From CAYQOX01 sp964419335 (GTDB taxonomy: Bacteria > Hinthialibacterota > Hinthialibacteria > Hinthialibacterales > Hinthialibacteraceae): DNA of 64,000 nt. The position numbers and the translations under genes were made by a program. The stretch covers positions 16,032 through 80,031 of the forward strand of contig CAYQOX010000017.1 of assembly GCA_964419335.1 (NCBI GenBank), in the 5' to 3' direction. This document shows, in pieces, positions 26,265 to 35,021 of the stretch (position 1 is the stretch's first letter; each line of letters starts with the position of its first letter). The notes beneath the pieces are model-generated. The model saw nothing but the letters and a program-made list of their open reading frames with translations, searched no databases and was not told the origin of the DNA.

Positions 26265-27476
26265 ATGGCTTTTTTACCCAAAACCCGATGGGAAAAACGT
26301 CTCTTTTATTTTTTATTCATTTTGCTGGTGTTCCTCGCCATCGAGATCGTTTTGGGGGCGAAATATTCATCCTATCGTGAGGACCAGTTTGCCTGTTTTC
26401 GCTGGGATAGCACGACATTGTGGAAATTGCGGCCCTCGTTTGAAGGGAAAGCGTGGAACCAACCCATCCGCACCAATGCACAGGGGTTTCGTGGGACGAA
26501 AGACGATCCCGTGGATTCGGAGCATGCTTATCGGATCATCACCTTGGGGGATTCACGAACTTTTGGATTTGGTGTAGGGAATAAGGAAACCTATTCGGCG
26601 GTGTTGGAAGATCATCTGCGGGAGGAGGGGTATGATGTGGAGGTGGTGAATGCGGGGGTACATGGGTTCTCGGCGGTGCAGTGCCGCGCCTACTTGGAGG
26701 AGTTGAAGCGGTATAATCCACAAGGAATAATTTTTTCACCGATTTACAATGATCGGCGCTACTTGGTGGTGCGGGAACCCGATACACGTGACTCCTTTTC
26801 TACCTTGGCGTGGGCACGGTGGATTGTTGATGGGCTTTCGTGGAGTAATTCGTTTTTTGCCTTTCTTTGTGAAGTGAGTGAGCGGAAGTTAAAAGAAATA
26901 CAGAATCATCCTCCCCCCTTGGATGAAGTGGAAGTGCGGGTCTCAGAAGAGAGGTTTGAAAGGGAATTGCGGGAGACGGCGCGGTTTTGTGCGGAACAGG
27001 GGCTCGATTTGGTTTTTTTGAAAATTTATGAGAATCCATCCGCTTATGGCGCTGTGGATGAGGTGATTGACTTGTATGAAAGGGGAGAAGCGGGCGAAGC
27101 GATTGCTTTGTTGGAATCGCAAGACGAGGTTCCCCAATATGCTTATACCTTAGGGCAGTATTATTTGGGACTGGCCTATCGCAGCCTTGGAGAAGTGGAG
27201 AAGGCAGAACGTGCTTTTAGGAATCACAAACCGGTGGGATCGTTGCTAGGGGAATCGGTCTTGCGGGCGCAATCTAGGTATTTTGCGCTTTATGAGAAGG
27301 TGGCGCAGGAGTTCGATTTACCGTTGGTGGATGTGCGGGATGCTCTCTTAAAAGCCGAAGAGAAAAAAGCATTCGAAACCTTTTTCATGGATGAATGTCA
27401 TTATACGAAAGAGGCGCATCATGCCATGGGGGCAGCGCTCGGACAGAGATTTAAGGGGATTTTGGCTGCGCGTTAG
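26265..27476 (+). CDS. Membrane-anchored SGNH hydrolase with an inserted TPR-like segment
   Basis: The 403-residue protein has one N-terminal membrane helix (LFYFLFILLVFLAIEIVLG), so the enzyme domain should face the periplasm. SGNH motifs are visible: block I LGDSRTFGFG with nucleophile Ser97, NAGVHGFS (Gly block II), SPIYNDRR in the place of block III, and block V MDECHYT with Asp376 and His379. Between blocks III and V lies an extra helical region (about 264-325) that reads like a TPR unit (YYLGLAYRSLGEVEKAERAF). SGNH enzymes de-acetylate or de-acylate sugars and lipids; envelope polymer modification is inferred. It follows the tolC-like gene by 29 bp. Confidence 0.72.
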   Translation: MAFLPKTRWEKRLFYFLFILLVFLAIEIVLGAKYSSYREDQFACFRWDSTTLWKLRPSFEGKAWNQPIRTNAQGFRGTKDDPVDSEHAYRIITLGDSRTFGFGVGNKETYSAVLEDHLREEGYDVEVVNAGVHGFSAVQCRAYLEELKRYNPQGIIFSPIYNDRRYLVVREPDTRDSFSTLAWARWIVDGLSWSNSFFAFLCEVSERKLKEIQNHPPPLDEVEVRVSEERFERELRETARFCAEQGLDLVFLKIYENPSAYGAVDEVIDLYERGEAGEAIALLESQDEVPQYAYTLGQYYLGLAYRSLGEVEKAERAFRNHKPVGSLLGESVLRAQSRYFALYEKVAQEFDLPLVDVRDALLKAEEKKAFETFFMDECHYTKEAHHAMGAALGQRFKGILAAR

Positions 27477-27481
27477 AGGGG

Positions 27482-29560
27482 TTACACTTTGTTGTGTTCA
27501 ATGGCGTAGCGCATTAATTCTTCTTGGCTATTGCGGATTTTTTCATTCTCGGCCGGATGGCGTTGAATATAGGTCCCGTCGCTGTGCAAATCCCAAGCTT
27601 TGCGGTTATCATTGAGTTGGAAGGTAAGGATATCCATTAGTTCTTTGCGAATTTCTTCATTTTCTACAATGACGGCGGCTTCTACCCGGAAGTCCAAGTT
27701 GCGCCGCATCCAGTCAGCCGAGCCGATGAAGTATTCTTCCTCGCCCCCATTACGGAAATAAAAAATCCGCGCATGTTCTAGAAAGCGTCCTATGATGCTG
27801 ATGATTCGAATGTTATCGCTGATGCCTTTCATGCCAGGGCGGAGACCGCAAAAGCCGCGCACGATAAGGTCGATTTGAACACCGGCTTTGGAGGCTTCGT
27901 AAAGGAGGCAAATGATTTTTTCGTCTTCGAGGGAATTCATTTTAGCGATGATGTGTCCCTCGCGTCCTTGTTTCTGGTGTTCAATTTCCCGCTTGATGAG
28001 ATGGGTGAAATGTTGGCGCATATTCAAGGGGGCGACCAGAAGCTTCCGGTATTTCTTCTGTTGCGAGTGACCGGTGAGGTAGTTGAAGAGATCGGTAAGG
28101 TCTTCGCCGATATCCTGGCGGCAGCTGAGAATGCCTAAATCGGTGTAAAGTTTGGCCGTACCAGAATGGTAGTTCCCGGTACCGATGTGAAAGTAGCGGT
28201 GAATGCCGTTGGGTTCTTCACGTACAATCAAGAGGGTTTTTGTATGAGTTTTGAGTCCAGCAAAGCCATAGGTGACATGGACGCCGGCGCTTTCCAGGGT
28301 GCGAACCCATTTGATGTTTTTGGCTTCATCAAAGCGGGCTTTGATCTCGACCAGCACTGCTACTTGTTTGCCATTATCCGCCGCGCGTACCAAGGCTTCG
28401 ATGATGGGGGAGTTATCGGCGGTGCGATACAAGGTTTGTTTGATGGCCAAGACTTGGGGATCGTCGGCCGCCTCTTGAAGAAAACGCACGACACTGGTGG
28501 CGAACGATTCATAGGGATGGTGGAGGAGGATATCGTTCTTTTTCAGCAGCGGAAAAAGAGATGCAGATTCTTCTTCTTGGTCCAACTCTTTGATCTGCCA
28601 GGGGGTAATAGGCGTCCAGGGTGGATATTTGAGATGAGGAAAGTCAAGTTCTTCCAAACTCATCAAGTCTTTGAGATTTAGCGGGCCATTGACGCTATAA
28701 ACGTCGTTCTCTTGTAAATCCAGTTCACGGATGAGCCAGCGGAGAATACGGTCGGAGGCTTTCTTTTCGATCTCCAGACGGACTACAGGGGCGCTCTTAC
28801 GATGACGTAATTCTTCTTCAATCATTTCGAGCAAATCTTCGGCCTCTTCTTCGTCGCGTTCGATATCCGCGTTACGGGTAACCCGGAAAGGGCAGCTCTC
28901 CAGGATTTCCATACCCGGAAAGAGAGATTCGAGATTGGCGGCGATCAGTTGTTCAAGAGGGACAAACTGATTGGAAACCCCTGTTTGAACCCAACGGGGG
29001 CGGTTTTGGGGAATTTTGATGCGGGCGTAGAGTTCGTTCAGAGTTTGGGGGCGGCGTAAGCGCACCGCGAGAGAGATGGATAAATTGCTGAGAAAGGGAA
29101 AAGGCTGTCCTGGCCCTACTCCCAAAGGGGTTAAGATGGGGAAAACTGCTTTTTTGTAATAACGGTCTACGTGTTTCTTTTGGCTGGGTGAGAGATCAGA
29201 GTAATTCAGAATGGCGATCCCTTCTTTGCGTAGTTGAGGAAGAAGCTCATTGATGAGGCAATCCCGTTGCTGCGTGACCATCTCTTCGACCAACGGGCGA
29301 ATTAAGCGTAACTGTTCCTCCGGGGTTTTACCGTCGATGGATTTTTTGGTTACATGACCCGCGATCTGACGTTTTAAGCCCCCCACGCGCTTCATGAAGA
29401 ATTCATCCAAATTATTGCTGAAAATGCCGATAAATTTCGTGCGTTCCAGCAGAGGATTAATTGAATCGAATGCTTCATGAAGTACGCGGCGGTTGAATTC
29501 AAGCCAACTGATTTCGCGGTTAAAAAAATATTCGGGTAAACTGAGTCTTCTTTTAGCCAT
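27482..29560 (-). CDS. ppk1: Polyphosphate kinase 1
   Basis: The enzyme reversibly transfers the gamma-phosphate of ATP to a growing inorganic polyphosphate chain. The 692-residue length is normal. Domain order is N-terminal helices (YFFNREISWLEFNRRVL, FFMKRVGGL), head domain, and two phospholipase-D-like C-terminal domains. The autophosphorylated histidine is His439 in GLKTHTKTLL, and the second catalytic His lies in GRFLEHARIFYF. FHIGTGNYHSGTAKLYTDLG is also diagnostic. A GGGAGG ribosome site is eight bases before the ATG. No exopolyphosphatase gene is next to it; it is convergent with the SGNH gene, with only five bases between. Confidence 0.93.
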   Translation of the reverse strand: MAKRRLSLPEYFFNREISWLEFNRRVLHEAFDSINPLLERTKFIGIFSNNLDEFFMKRVGGLKRQIAGHVTKKSIDGKTPEEQLRLIRPLVEEMVTQQRDCLINELLPQLRKEGIAILNYSDLSPSQKKHVDRYYKKAVFPILTPLGVGPGQPFPFLSNLSISLAVRLRRPQTLNELYARIKIPQNRPRWVQTGVSNQFVPLEQLIAANLESLFPGMEILESCPFRVTRNADIERDEEEAEDLLEMIEEELRHRKSAPVVRLEIEKKASDRILRWLIRELDLQENDVYSVNGPLNLKDLMSLEELDFPHLKYPPWTPITPWQIKELDQEEESASLFPLLKKNDILLHHPYESFATSVVRFLQEAADDPQVLAIKQTLYRTADNSPIIEALVRAADNGKQVAVLVEIKARFDEAKNIKWVRTLESAGVHVTYGFAGLKTHTKTLLIVREEPNGIHRYFHIGTGNYHSGTAKLYTDLGILSCRQDIGEDLTDLFNYLTGHSQQKKYRKLLVAPLNMRQHFTHLIKREIEHQKQGREGHIIAKMNSLEDEKIICLLYEASKAGVQIDLIVRGFCGLRPGMKGISDNIRIISIIGRFLEHARIFYFRNGGEEEYFIGSADWMRRNLDFRVEAAVIVENEEIRKELMDILTFQLNDNRKAWDLHSDGTYIQRHPAENEKIRNSQEELMRYAIEHNKV

Positions 29561-29946
29561 TAATGCAACCTCCCGTAGATGAAGGCCGAACGATGTAATT
29601 CATCTCTTTTCGTAACTCCCATAGTGGGATCTTTGCCTGCCTTGACTTTTCTTTATCTCCAGCAAGTTCATATTTCTGGAGATTTATGATGTGAACATTG
29701 TGCTCTTCGTAGTCCATCTATTACGTTGCCTTCGTTATAATTCGAGCAAAAATGATTTACATGGAAACAAACATTTTTTTTACATTTAGGGAAAATAAAC
29801 ATTATAGCATAAAAAGATCGCGATGAGGCAAGAAATTACGGGTAGCGAAGTAAAACTTGTTTTTTTGCTTCTCCTTTGACGCTCACTGTATTGACCTGGG
29901 AAAGAAAACTACCTACCTTGTAAAAAAATTTGTGTAGGAGATCCCT
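29561..29946. other. Intergenic region between ppk1 and the HAD gene
   Basis: About 385 bp without a credible ORF. It holds divergent promoters: an extended -10 candidate for ppk1 (29801-29809) and a weaker TTGACC (29891-29896) with TACCTT 17 bases later for the HAD gene. Confidence 0.5.
29801..29809 (-). promoter_or_regulatory. Extended -10 promoter candidate for ppk1
   Basis: On the minus strand the sequence TGCTATAAT is an exact extended -10 element. The best -35 (TTGCCT) is 19 bases upstream. It would give a leader of about 230 nt. Confidence 0.35.
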
Positions 29947-30687
29947 ATGGCATTAAAGGATTCGAAACGAACAAGTCCTGAAAGAACGTGGGTATTTATG
30001 GATGCGGGGGATACGTTTATTTATGCCTATCCCACCTTGTATGAGGCATTGCAGGAATGTTGGCAGAAAGCCGGGGGGAAGGTCACGGTTCCCGAGATTG
30101 AGGGAAGTGTGCGCTCGTTTTTAAAGAAGAATCCCCGTGCGGATTTGACAACCCAAGAACATTTTGAGCACTACTTCCGTGCCCTTTATGAACACGTGAT
30201 GAGTGATCTTAGCTTTCCGGGCGATCGGCATAGGTTTATCGATGCTTTATGGGAAGGATGGCTGGCGGGCGATCGTTTTCGTTTGTTTGATGATGCCCAC
30301 TCGGCGCTGGCCCTGTTGCGCGAGCAAGGATTTTCTTTGGGGATTATTTCAAATTGGGATCAAACCTTCGATCTGGTTTTGCATAACTTGGGAGTTCAAG
30401 ATTGGTTTGAAGTAAAAGTAGTTTCGTGCCTAGTGGGGATGGCGAAGCCGGATGTGCGAATGTTTACCCATGCGTTGGAGCAGGCTGGTTGTGAAGCGAG
30501 TGACGCATGGTATTTAGGCGATCAAATTGAGGTGGATATTGAACCGGCGCAGCAATGTGGGATGAAAGCAATGGGGGTGGATTATTATGGGAAGTGCAAG
30601 CATCGGGATTCGTACCGGGTCGTACCCAGCATGACGGCGGCGGTTTGTACGATCTTTAAGGAAGAAGGGATCGAGTGGACATTTTGA
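29947..30687 (+). CDS. HAD-superfamily hydrolase (subfamily IA)
   Basis: The 246-residue cytoplasmic protein shows the four HAD motifs: FMDAGDTF (nucleophile Asp; the second Asp lies one residue later than in the common DxDxT, as in DxGDT variants), IISNWDQTF (motif II), the lysine in MAKPDVRMF (motif III) and YLGDQIEVDIEPAQQCGM (motif IV). A helical cap is inserted after motif I. It resembles HDHD3/YjjG-type phosphatases acting on small phosphorylated metabolites; the substrate is open. TAGGAG precedes the ATG. It is convergent with the coiled-coil gene that ends 22 bp later. Confidence 0.85.
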   Translation: MALKDSKRTSPERTWVFMDAGDTFIYAYPTLYEALQECWQKAGGKVTVPEIEGSVRSFLKKNPRADLTTQEHFEHYFRALYEHVMSDLSFPGDRHRFIDALWEGWLAGDRFRLFDDAHSALALLREQGFSLGIISNWDQTFDLVLHNLGVQDWFEVKVVSCLVGMAKPDVRMFTHALEQAGCEASDAWYLGDQIEVDIEPAQQCGMKAMGVDYYGKCKHRDSYRVVPSMTAAVCTIFKEEGIEWTF

Positions 30688-30709
30688 GAAGAATTAGAAG
30701 AGACGCGGC

Positions 30710-31798
30710 TTAGTTCGAATTATTTTTTTCACGGCGTTGGGCGGAGACCATGCGTTTGGATTGAGCATTTTCTTTTGAGTCGGAGGGAGAGGCCGGAGTT
30801 TTGGCCTCGGGAGATTTGCTCGGTTTGGATTCTTTCTCGGGTGGAGGTTCTTTTTTGTGTAAGTGATCTTCGAGGCCGACGATAAGTTGTTCGGTTTCGT
30901 TTTCTTTTTTTTCGAGGATAGAGAATTCTTTTTGCACGGCCTGGAGTTCTTTGTTGTTTTGATGGACGATGGCTTCGCGTTCTTGTAACGCGTCCTGATA
31001 TTGTTTTCTTTTTTCTTCTTGGGTGCGTTTCAACGCTCCTTGGAGGCTTTCGATGGTTTTTCGCATGTCGCGGATGTTATCTTGGAGAACGCCTTCTCGT
31101 TGCGCCATGAGGTATTTTTGCAAGCTGAGAAGGCTTTTTTTATGGTGTTGGATATCGAGACGCAGCTTTTGGGATTGGTGGGTCACTTGGACTAATCCTT
31201 GGCTGATGCGAACGTAGCGGGCTTTGATTTTGGCCAATTCTTGCGCGAGAACCATCGCTTCATCTTGGGCGCCCTCACGTTGGGCTTTGAGGAAAGCGGC
31301 CATGCGTTCTTCAAACTGGCACAGGATGGGGTTTTCTTTACGGGTTTTGCGGATGTAGTGTTCGCTCTCACGCAACTGATCTAACAGGGTAACGATTTGG
31401 CGGCCAAGGCGTAGGAGTTGAGGTTGACTGCGTTGGATTTCGTTGGCGGGGATGAGGCTCTGTTCTGCGTAGCTTTTGAGGGTATGTTGGCTGAGCAAGA
31501 AAAGGATTTGCAGTTCTTGGGCGATCATTTTGAAATCGCCCCGTAGGGCCTGTTGGATGTTTTCTTGTAGGTCTTGAGGTTCTTGCTTGAGGATTTTGTC
31601 GGCTTCTTCCGCGGTCATCCAAATGACTTTGCCTTGGTCAACGACACGGATTAGTTCATCTGGATTGATACGCTCTTTGCGGAAGGTTTCGAAAACTACT
31701 TTTTCTAGGATGGCATCCAGACGTTCGAGGCGAAGATTATCGGGATCGTTTCCAAAGAGATCGTCGAAAGTAACACTGAGTTCGTGTTTGTTACTCAT
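30710..31798 (-). CDS. Coiled-coil protein, paralogue C of a tandem triplet
   Basis: This family is not recognised. The 362-residue protein has no signal peptide or membrane helix. Residues 1-75 form a compact domain ending in LIRVVDQGKVIWMTAEEA, followed by LRGDFKMIAQELQILFLL and about 200 residues of strongly charged heptad sequence predicted to be coiled coil (residues about 130-305), then a Pro/Ser/Lys-rich tail. It is the most diverged of three neighbouring paralogues: the N-terminal domain and the RGDxK-QELxIL element are shared, but it lacks the MHF(R/K)R ending. A structural or scaffold role in the cytoplasm is inferred. Confidence 0.6.
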   Translation of the reverse strand: MSNKHELSVTFDDLFGNDPDNLRLERLDAILEKVVFETFRKERINPDELIRVVDQGKVIWMTAEEADKILKQEPQDLQENIQQALRGDFKMIAQELQILFLLSQHTLKSYAEQSLIPANEIQRSQPQLLRLGRQIVTLLDQLRESEHYIRKTRKENPILCQFEERMAAFLKAQREGAQDEAMVLAQELAKIKARYVRISQGLVQVTHQSQKLRLDIQHHKKSLLSLQKYLMAQREGVLQDNIRDMRKTIESLQGALKRTQEEKRKQYQDALQEREAIVHQNNKELQAVQKEFSILEKKENETEQLIVGLEDHLHKKEPPPEKESKPSKSPEAKTPASPSDSKENAQSKRMVSAQRREKNNSN

Positions 31799-32011
31799 GA
31801 GGCACCCTATACCATGGGATTGTGTTGGTCCTTACACACAGGCTTTTCATAGAAGCAGTCAGGAGGAAAGAGTTAAGAAAAGCCAGTTTGCCTTCTCGAT
31901 GATGGGTAAGCGAGAGATGTAAAAAACTTCCATGGGATTTTAACAGATTATAACACCCCTCATCAAAAAATCGCTTCCAAAGAGGACAATGAAGATATAA
32001 AAGTTAATGGA

Positions 32012-33127
32012 TCAGGATCGTTTAAAGTGCATACCCCCGCTTTTACGCTTTTCTTCAGCCGCTTCCTGAGAGGCGGGAGTTTGTTTTTGGGGAGGCTTGG
32101 GTGTGTGTTTTTTCATTTCATCAATATTGAGTTGTGTGTCTGTTTCTTGCAAGACGTTTTCAGAGATATGTTGGATCACCGATTCGACATTTTTTTCTTG
32201 CTGTTCAATGATGGTTTGTTCTTTTTCGAGGGCGTTAAGTTCGCCTTCACACTCCTGGATTTGATTTTTAGTTTGGGATAAGTCATAGTATTGATCTTTT
32301 TCAATTTGTTTGGCAGCGGAATCTAAACCCGATTTTTCTGCTTCTTGGATGACGGCTTGGACTTCTTTGAAATTATTTTTTAATTCATGCAGTTCCACTT
32401 GCAAGCGGTCTTTGCGCGAAGCACAAAGATCATTTTGGGAATTAAGAATACGTTTTTTGGTTTTTTGCAGGTTAAGGCGATGGTAGTAGATGGTTTGTAT
32501 GTCAGGTTCGATTGATCGCGTAAGGAGGATGTACTGTCTCTTTTTGGCAGCCAGTTCTTTGGCTAATTGGGCAGCGCGTGCCAGATTGCCTTGATTTTTT
32601 TCCTCTAAAAACTCGCCCATCATGGATTCGTATTGATCCAGCAGGGGATTTTTGCGTCTTTTTTCTTTTACAATAGTTTCAGATTCGATGGAGGAAGTGA
32701 CCCCCTCGTTAAGTTCACGTTGGCGACGTTGAAGACTGGGTTCGATCCGTTCGATTTCTTTTTGATTGAGAGCCTGATTTTTTTTATATTGGCGCAGTGT
32801 GAAATTTGCGATCGCGAGTAATATTTCCAATTCTTGGCGAATGAATTTGAGCTCGCCTTTCAGGGCGCGTTGTACTTCACTTTGCATTTCAATGTCCTTG
32901 GATTTTTGCAAAAACTCCAAGGCTTGTTTTTGAGTCATCCAGGTGACTTTCCCATTATGGATAACGCGTACCAGCTGGTGGGGAGATATTTTGGCCTGAT
33001 CAGAAGCCATCTTGATGACGCGATCAAGGAAGGCCTCGACCCGCTCGAGCGAGATTTCGCCTTCACCGCTGAATAGGTATGCAAAGTCAACGCCAACGGA
33101 AGATTGAGATGAATGATTGTTGTTCAT
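32012..33127 (-). CDS. Coiled-coil protein, paralogue B of a tandem triplet
   Basis: The 371-residue product matches the next gene (33531-34649) almost along its full length. Shared blocks include ERVEAFLDR, LVRVIHNGKVTWMTQKQA, KFIRQELEILLAIA, KEKRRKNPLLDQYE, EPDIQTIYYHR and QKTKKRILNSQN, then a coiled coil up to about 330 and a tail ending GGMHFKRS. No signal peptide, membrane helix or known enzyme motif is present. Codon use resembles its neighbours. The ribosome site is weak. The gene is separated from its paralogue by a 400-bp AT-rich gap, so each may have its own promoter. Function unknown. Confidence 0.65.
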   Translation of the reverse strand: MNNNHSSQSSVGVDFAYLFSGEGEISLERVEAFLDRVIKMASDQAKISPHQLVRVIHNGKVTWMTQKQALEFLQKSKDIEMQSEVQRALKGELKFIRQELEILLAIANFTLRQYKKNQALNQKEIERIEPSLQRRQRELNEGVTSSIESETIVKEKRRKNPLLDQYESMMGEFLEEKNQGNLARAAQLAKELAAKKRQYILLTRSIEPDIQTIYYHRLNLQKTKKRILNSQNDLCASRKDRLQVELHELKNNFKEVQAVIQEAEKSGLDSAAKQIEKDQYYDLSQTKNQIQECEGELNALEKEQTIIEQQEKNVESVIQHISENVLQETDTQLNIDEMKKHTPKPPQKQTPASQEAAEEKRKSGGMHFKRS

Positions 33128-33530
33128 TATTATTCAAATTACTCTCATTAAGTGTGATTATGAACCTGCTTATATTTGTTATCACTACATCTTCCTGAAT
33201 GGAAAGTAGGAACATTGTTTTAATGTAATTGCATTTAAATTTTTTTTCCCTTCAAGAATGCCTCTTTTTTAATCCTTATGCTAAACAAATAATGCGAAAA
33301 AAGCAATAAAGAATATAAAAAAAAACTCGAAAATTATATATATTAAAGTTGATTAAAATTATCATCCATCCAAGGCATTCAAAAAGTAGAATATTTAAGA
33401 AGTTTTTCTTTTTCGTTGCTTTCTACTTAAGGCTATATGATATAAATACACTTTTTGCATGGGGGAGAGAAGTGTAAGTGAGGGAAATTTGCGACTCTTT
33501 TTTTATCGTGATGGATGAGATAGAAAAGGT
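33128..33530. other. AT-rich gap between coiled-coil paralogues
   Basis: About 400 bp, very AT-rich with runs of A and T, no credible ORF on either strand. It probably holds the promoter of paralogue B and the 3' end of paralogue A; no exact elements can be fixed. Confidence 0.5.
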
Positions 33531-34649
33531 TTATTTGCGGCGAAAATGCATCCCGCTACGTTTGGCGGAAGAGACTTGTTCAGTTTGAGAATCTGAGTTT
33601 TGGGATGGTTTTGATTTGATTTTGGAGGACGTTTTTTTGATGGAATTAAGGTTGACTTTGGTTTCGCCTTCTTGTAGCACGTTTTCGGCGATATGGTTTA
33701 TGACAGAATCCACCTGTTGTTCTTGATGTTGCAAGATATCGGACTCGGCATTAAGGGCTTGTAATTCACCTGATTTTTCTTGGATTTTGCTTTCATGTTC
33801 ATCCATCTCGTAGAGTTTATTGTGTTCGATTTGGGAGGTAGCCGATTCGAAGCCCTCTTCTTGGGCTAATTCCAGATTTTGCTTAATCGCGTTGAGATTG
33901 TCTTGGAGTTCGCCAATTTCGAATTGAAGAGAATCTTTACGAGATTGACACAGCTGATTTTGGGAGTTGATAATGCGTTTTTTGGTTTTTTGCAATGTCA
34001 TTCGGTGATAATAGATCGTTTGCACATCTGGCTCGATTGCACGGCTCAGGAGGAGATAGTGCTTTTTTTTCTCTTTAAGGTGATTGGCGAGGTTCATGGC
34101 TTTGGCCATGTTTCCTTGCCGTTTTTCTTCAAGAAATTGCCCCATGAGTTCTTCGTATTCATCCAGGAGGGGATTTTTACGTCGTTTTTCGTACATAAGG
34201 GCTTCGGCTTCGGCAGTATTGGTAAAGCATTCGCTCATTTCTTTTTGACGGCGTTGGAAGCTGGGTTCTAGACGGTTGATATCTTTTTGACTAATGGCTT
34301 GGTTTTCTTTGAATTGTTTAAGGGTGTAAAAGGCGATCGCGAGGAGTATTTCCAGCTCTTGGCGAACGATTTTTAAATCACCGCGGAGCGCTTGTTCGAC
34401 ATCCTGAAGAAGATTTTCGTCTTTGGCTTCTTCAAGATATTCCACGGCTTGTTTTTGGGTCATCCAGGTGACTTTTTTACCATGGACAATGCGAACAAGT
34501 TGATTGGGAGCGAGTTCGGCTTGTTCGGCAGCCAAAGCGACCAATTGGTCTAAGAAAGCCTCCACCCGGGACATGGAGACTTTACCTTCATGATCCATCA
34601 ACTTGCTAAAATCAATGCTGCAAGATGAATGTTTACTACGAGCCGGCAT
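33531..34649 (-). CDS. Coiled-coil protein, paralogue A of a tandem triplet
   Basis: The 372-residue protein starts with a Ser-rich leader, then SRVEAFLDQL and LVRIVHGKKVTWMTQKQA, a small alpha/beta domain of about 75 residues. QALRGDLKIVRQELEILLAIA and KRRKNPLLDEYEELMGQFLEEK follow, then EPDVQTIYYHRMTLQKTKKR and a long coiled coil. The tail is Ser/Lys-rich and ends SGMHFRRK. AAAGGA lies nine bases before the ATG. There is no export signal. With its two paralogues downstream it forms a same-strand cluster upstream of the fliW/csrA and chemotaxis region. The conserved basic tail could be a docking signal; this is inference. Confidence 0.65.
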   Translation of the reverse strand: MPARSKHSSCSIDFSKLMDHEGKVSMSRVEAFLDQLVALAAEQAELAPNQLVRIVHGKKVTWMTQKQAVEYLEEAKDENLLQDVEQALRGDLKIVRQELEILLAIAFYTLKQFKENQAISQKDINRLEPSFQRRQKEMSECFTNTAEAEALMYEKRRKNPLLDEYEELMGQFLEEKRQGNMAKAMNLANHLKEKKKHYLLLSRAIEPDVQTIYYHRMTLQKTKKRIINSQNQLCQSRKDSLQFEIGELQDNLNAIKQNLELAQEEGFESATSQIEHNKLYEMDEHESKIQEKSGELQALNAESDILQHQEQQVDSVINHIAENVLQEGETKVNLNSIKKTSSKIKSKPSQNSDSQTEQVSSAKRSGMHFRRK

Positions 34650-34855
34650 AGAAACAAAATCCTTTCGAACAAAGAGCGATCTTTACAAAATTAGTTAAAG
34701 AAATCATCATCCTGAAAAATATTACTAAATATTATACCTCATAATACGCTAAAAGGTAATATTTTTTTTCTGTTTTGATAATTTATTCGAAAAAAGTCTT
34801 CTTTTTGTAACCCAAATTCTTTCTGGTATTCGTTGGTTAAGAAGTGGAAAAAGAA

Positions 34856-34987
34856 ATGAAGTGTCAAAATGGCCGTATTATTTCTTTGGGGATGGAGTAC
34901 AATGGTAAGCGTTGTGATTGCATGAAGTTCAAGCATAATGGGAAAAAACCAGAAAAGCCTGACCAGGGCAAAAATACAGATGATTAA
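34856..34987 (+). CDS. Small Cys-containing protein (43 residues)
   Basis: This short reading frame starts MKCQNGRIISLGMEYNGK and continues RCDCMKFKHNGKK, ending in a charged tail. Codon choice looks like coding DNA and the pattern of three cysteines plus His could bind a metal. A GTG codon four codons earlier (34844) is an alternative start. It ends 34 bp before the ABC ATPase gene on the same strand. No homologue comes to mind, and the ribosome site is poor, so it may be spurious. Confidence 0.35.
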   Translation: MKCQNGRIISLGMEYNGKRCDCMKFKHNGKKPEKPDQGKNTDD

Positions 34988-35021
34988 CGAAATCTGTTTT
35001 GATGGTACAATCAATTAGAAA

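Noticed and set aside
34739..35014. Minus-strand 91-codon frame before the ABC ATPase
   Set aside because: Hydrophobic, low-complexity product with AT-driven codons; it is antisense to the more coding-like small Cys ORF.
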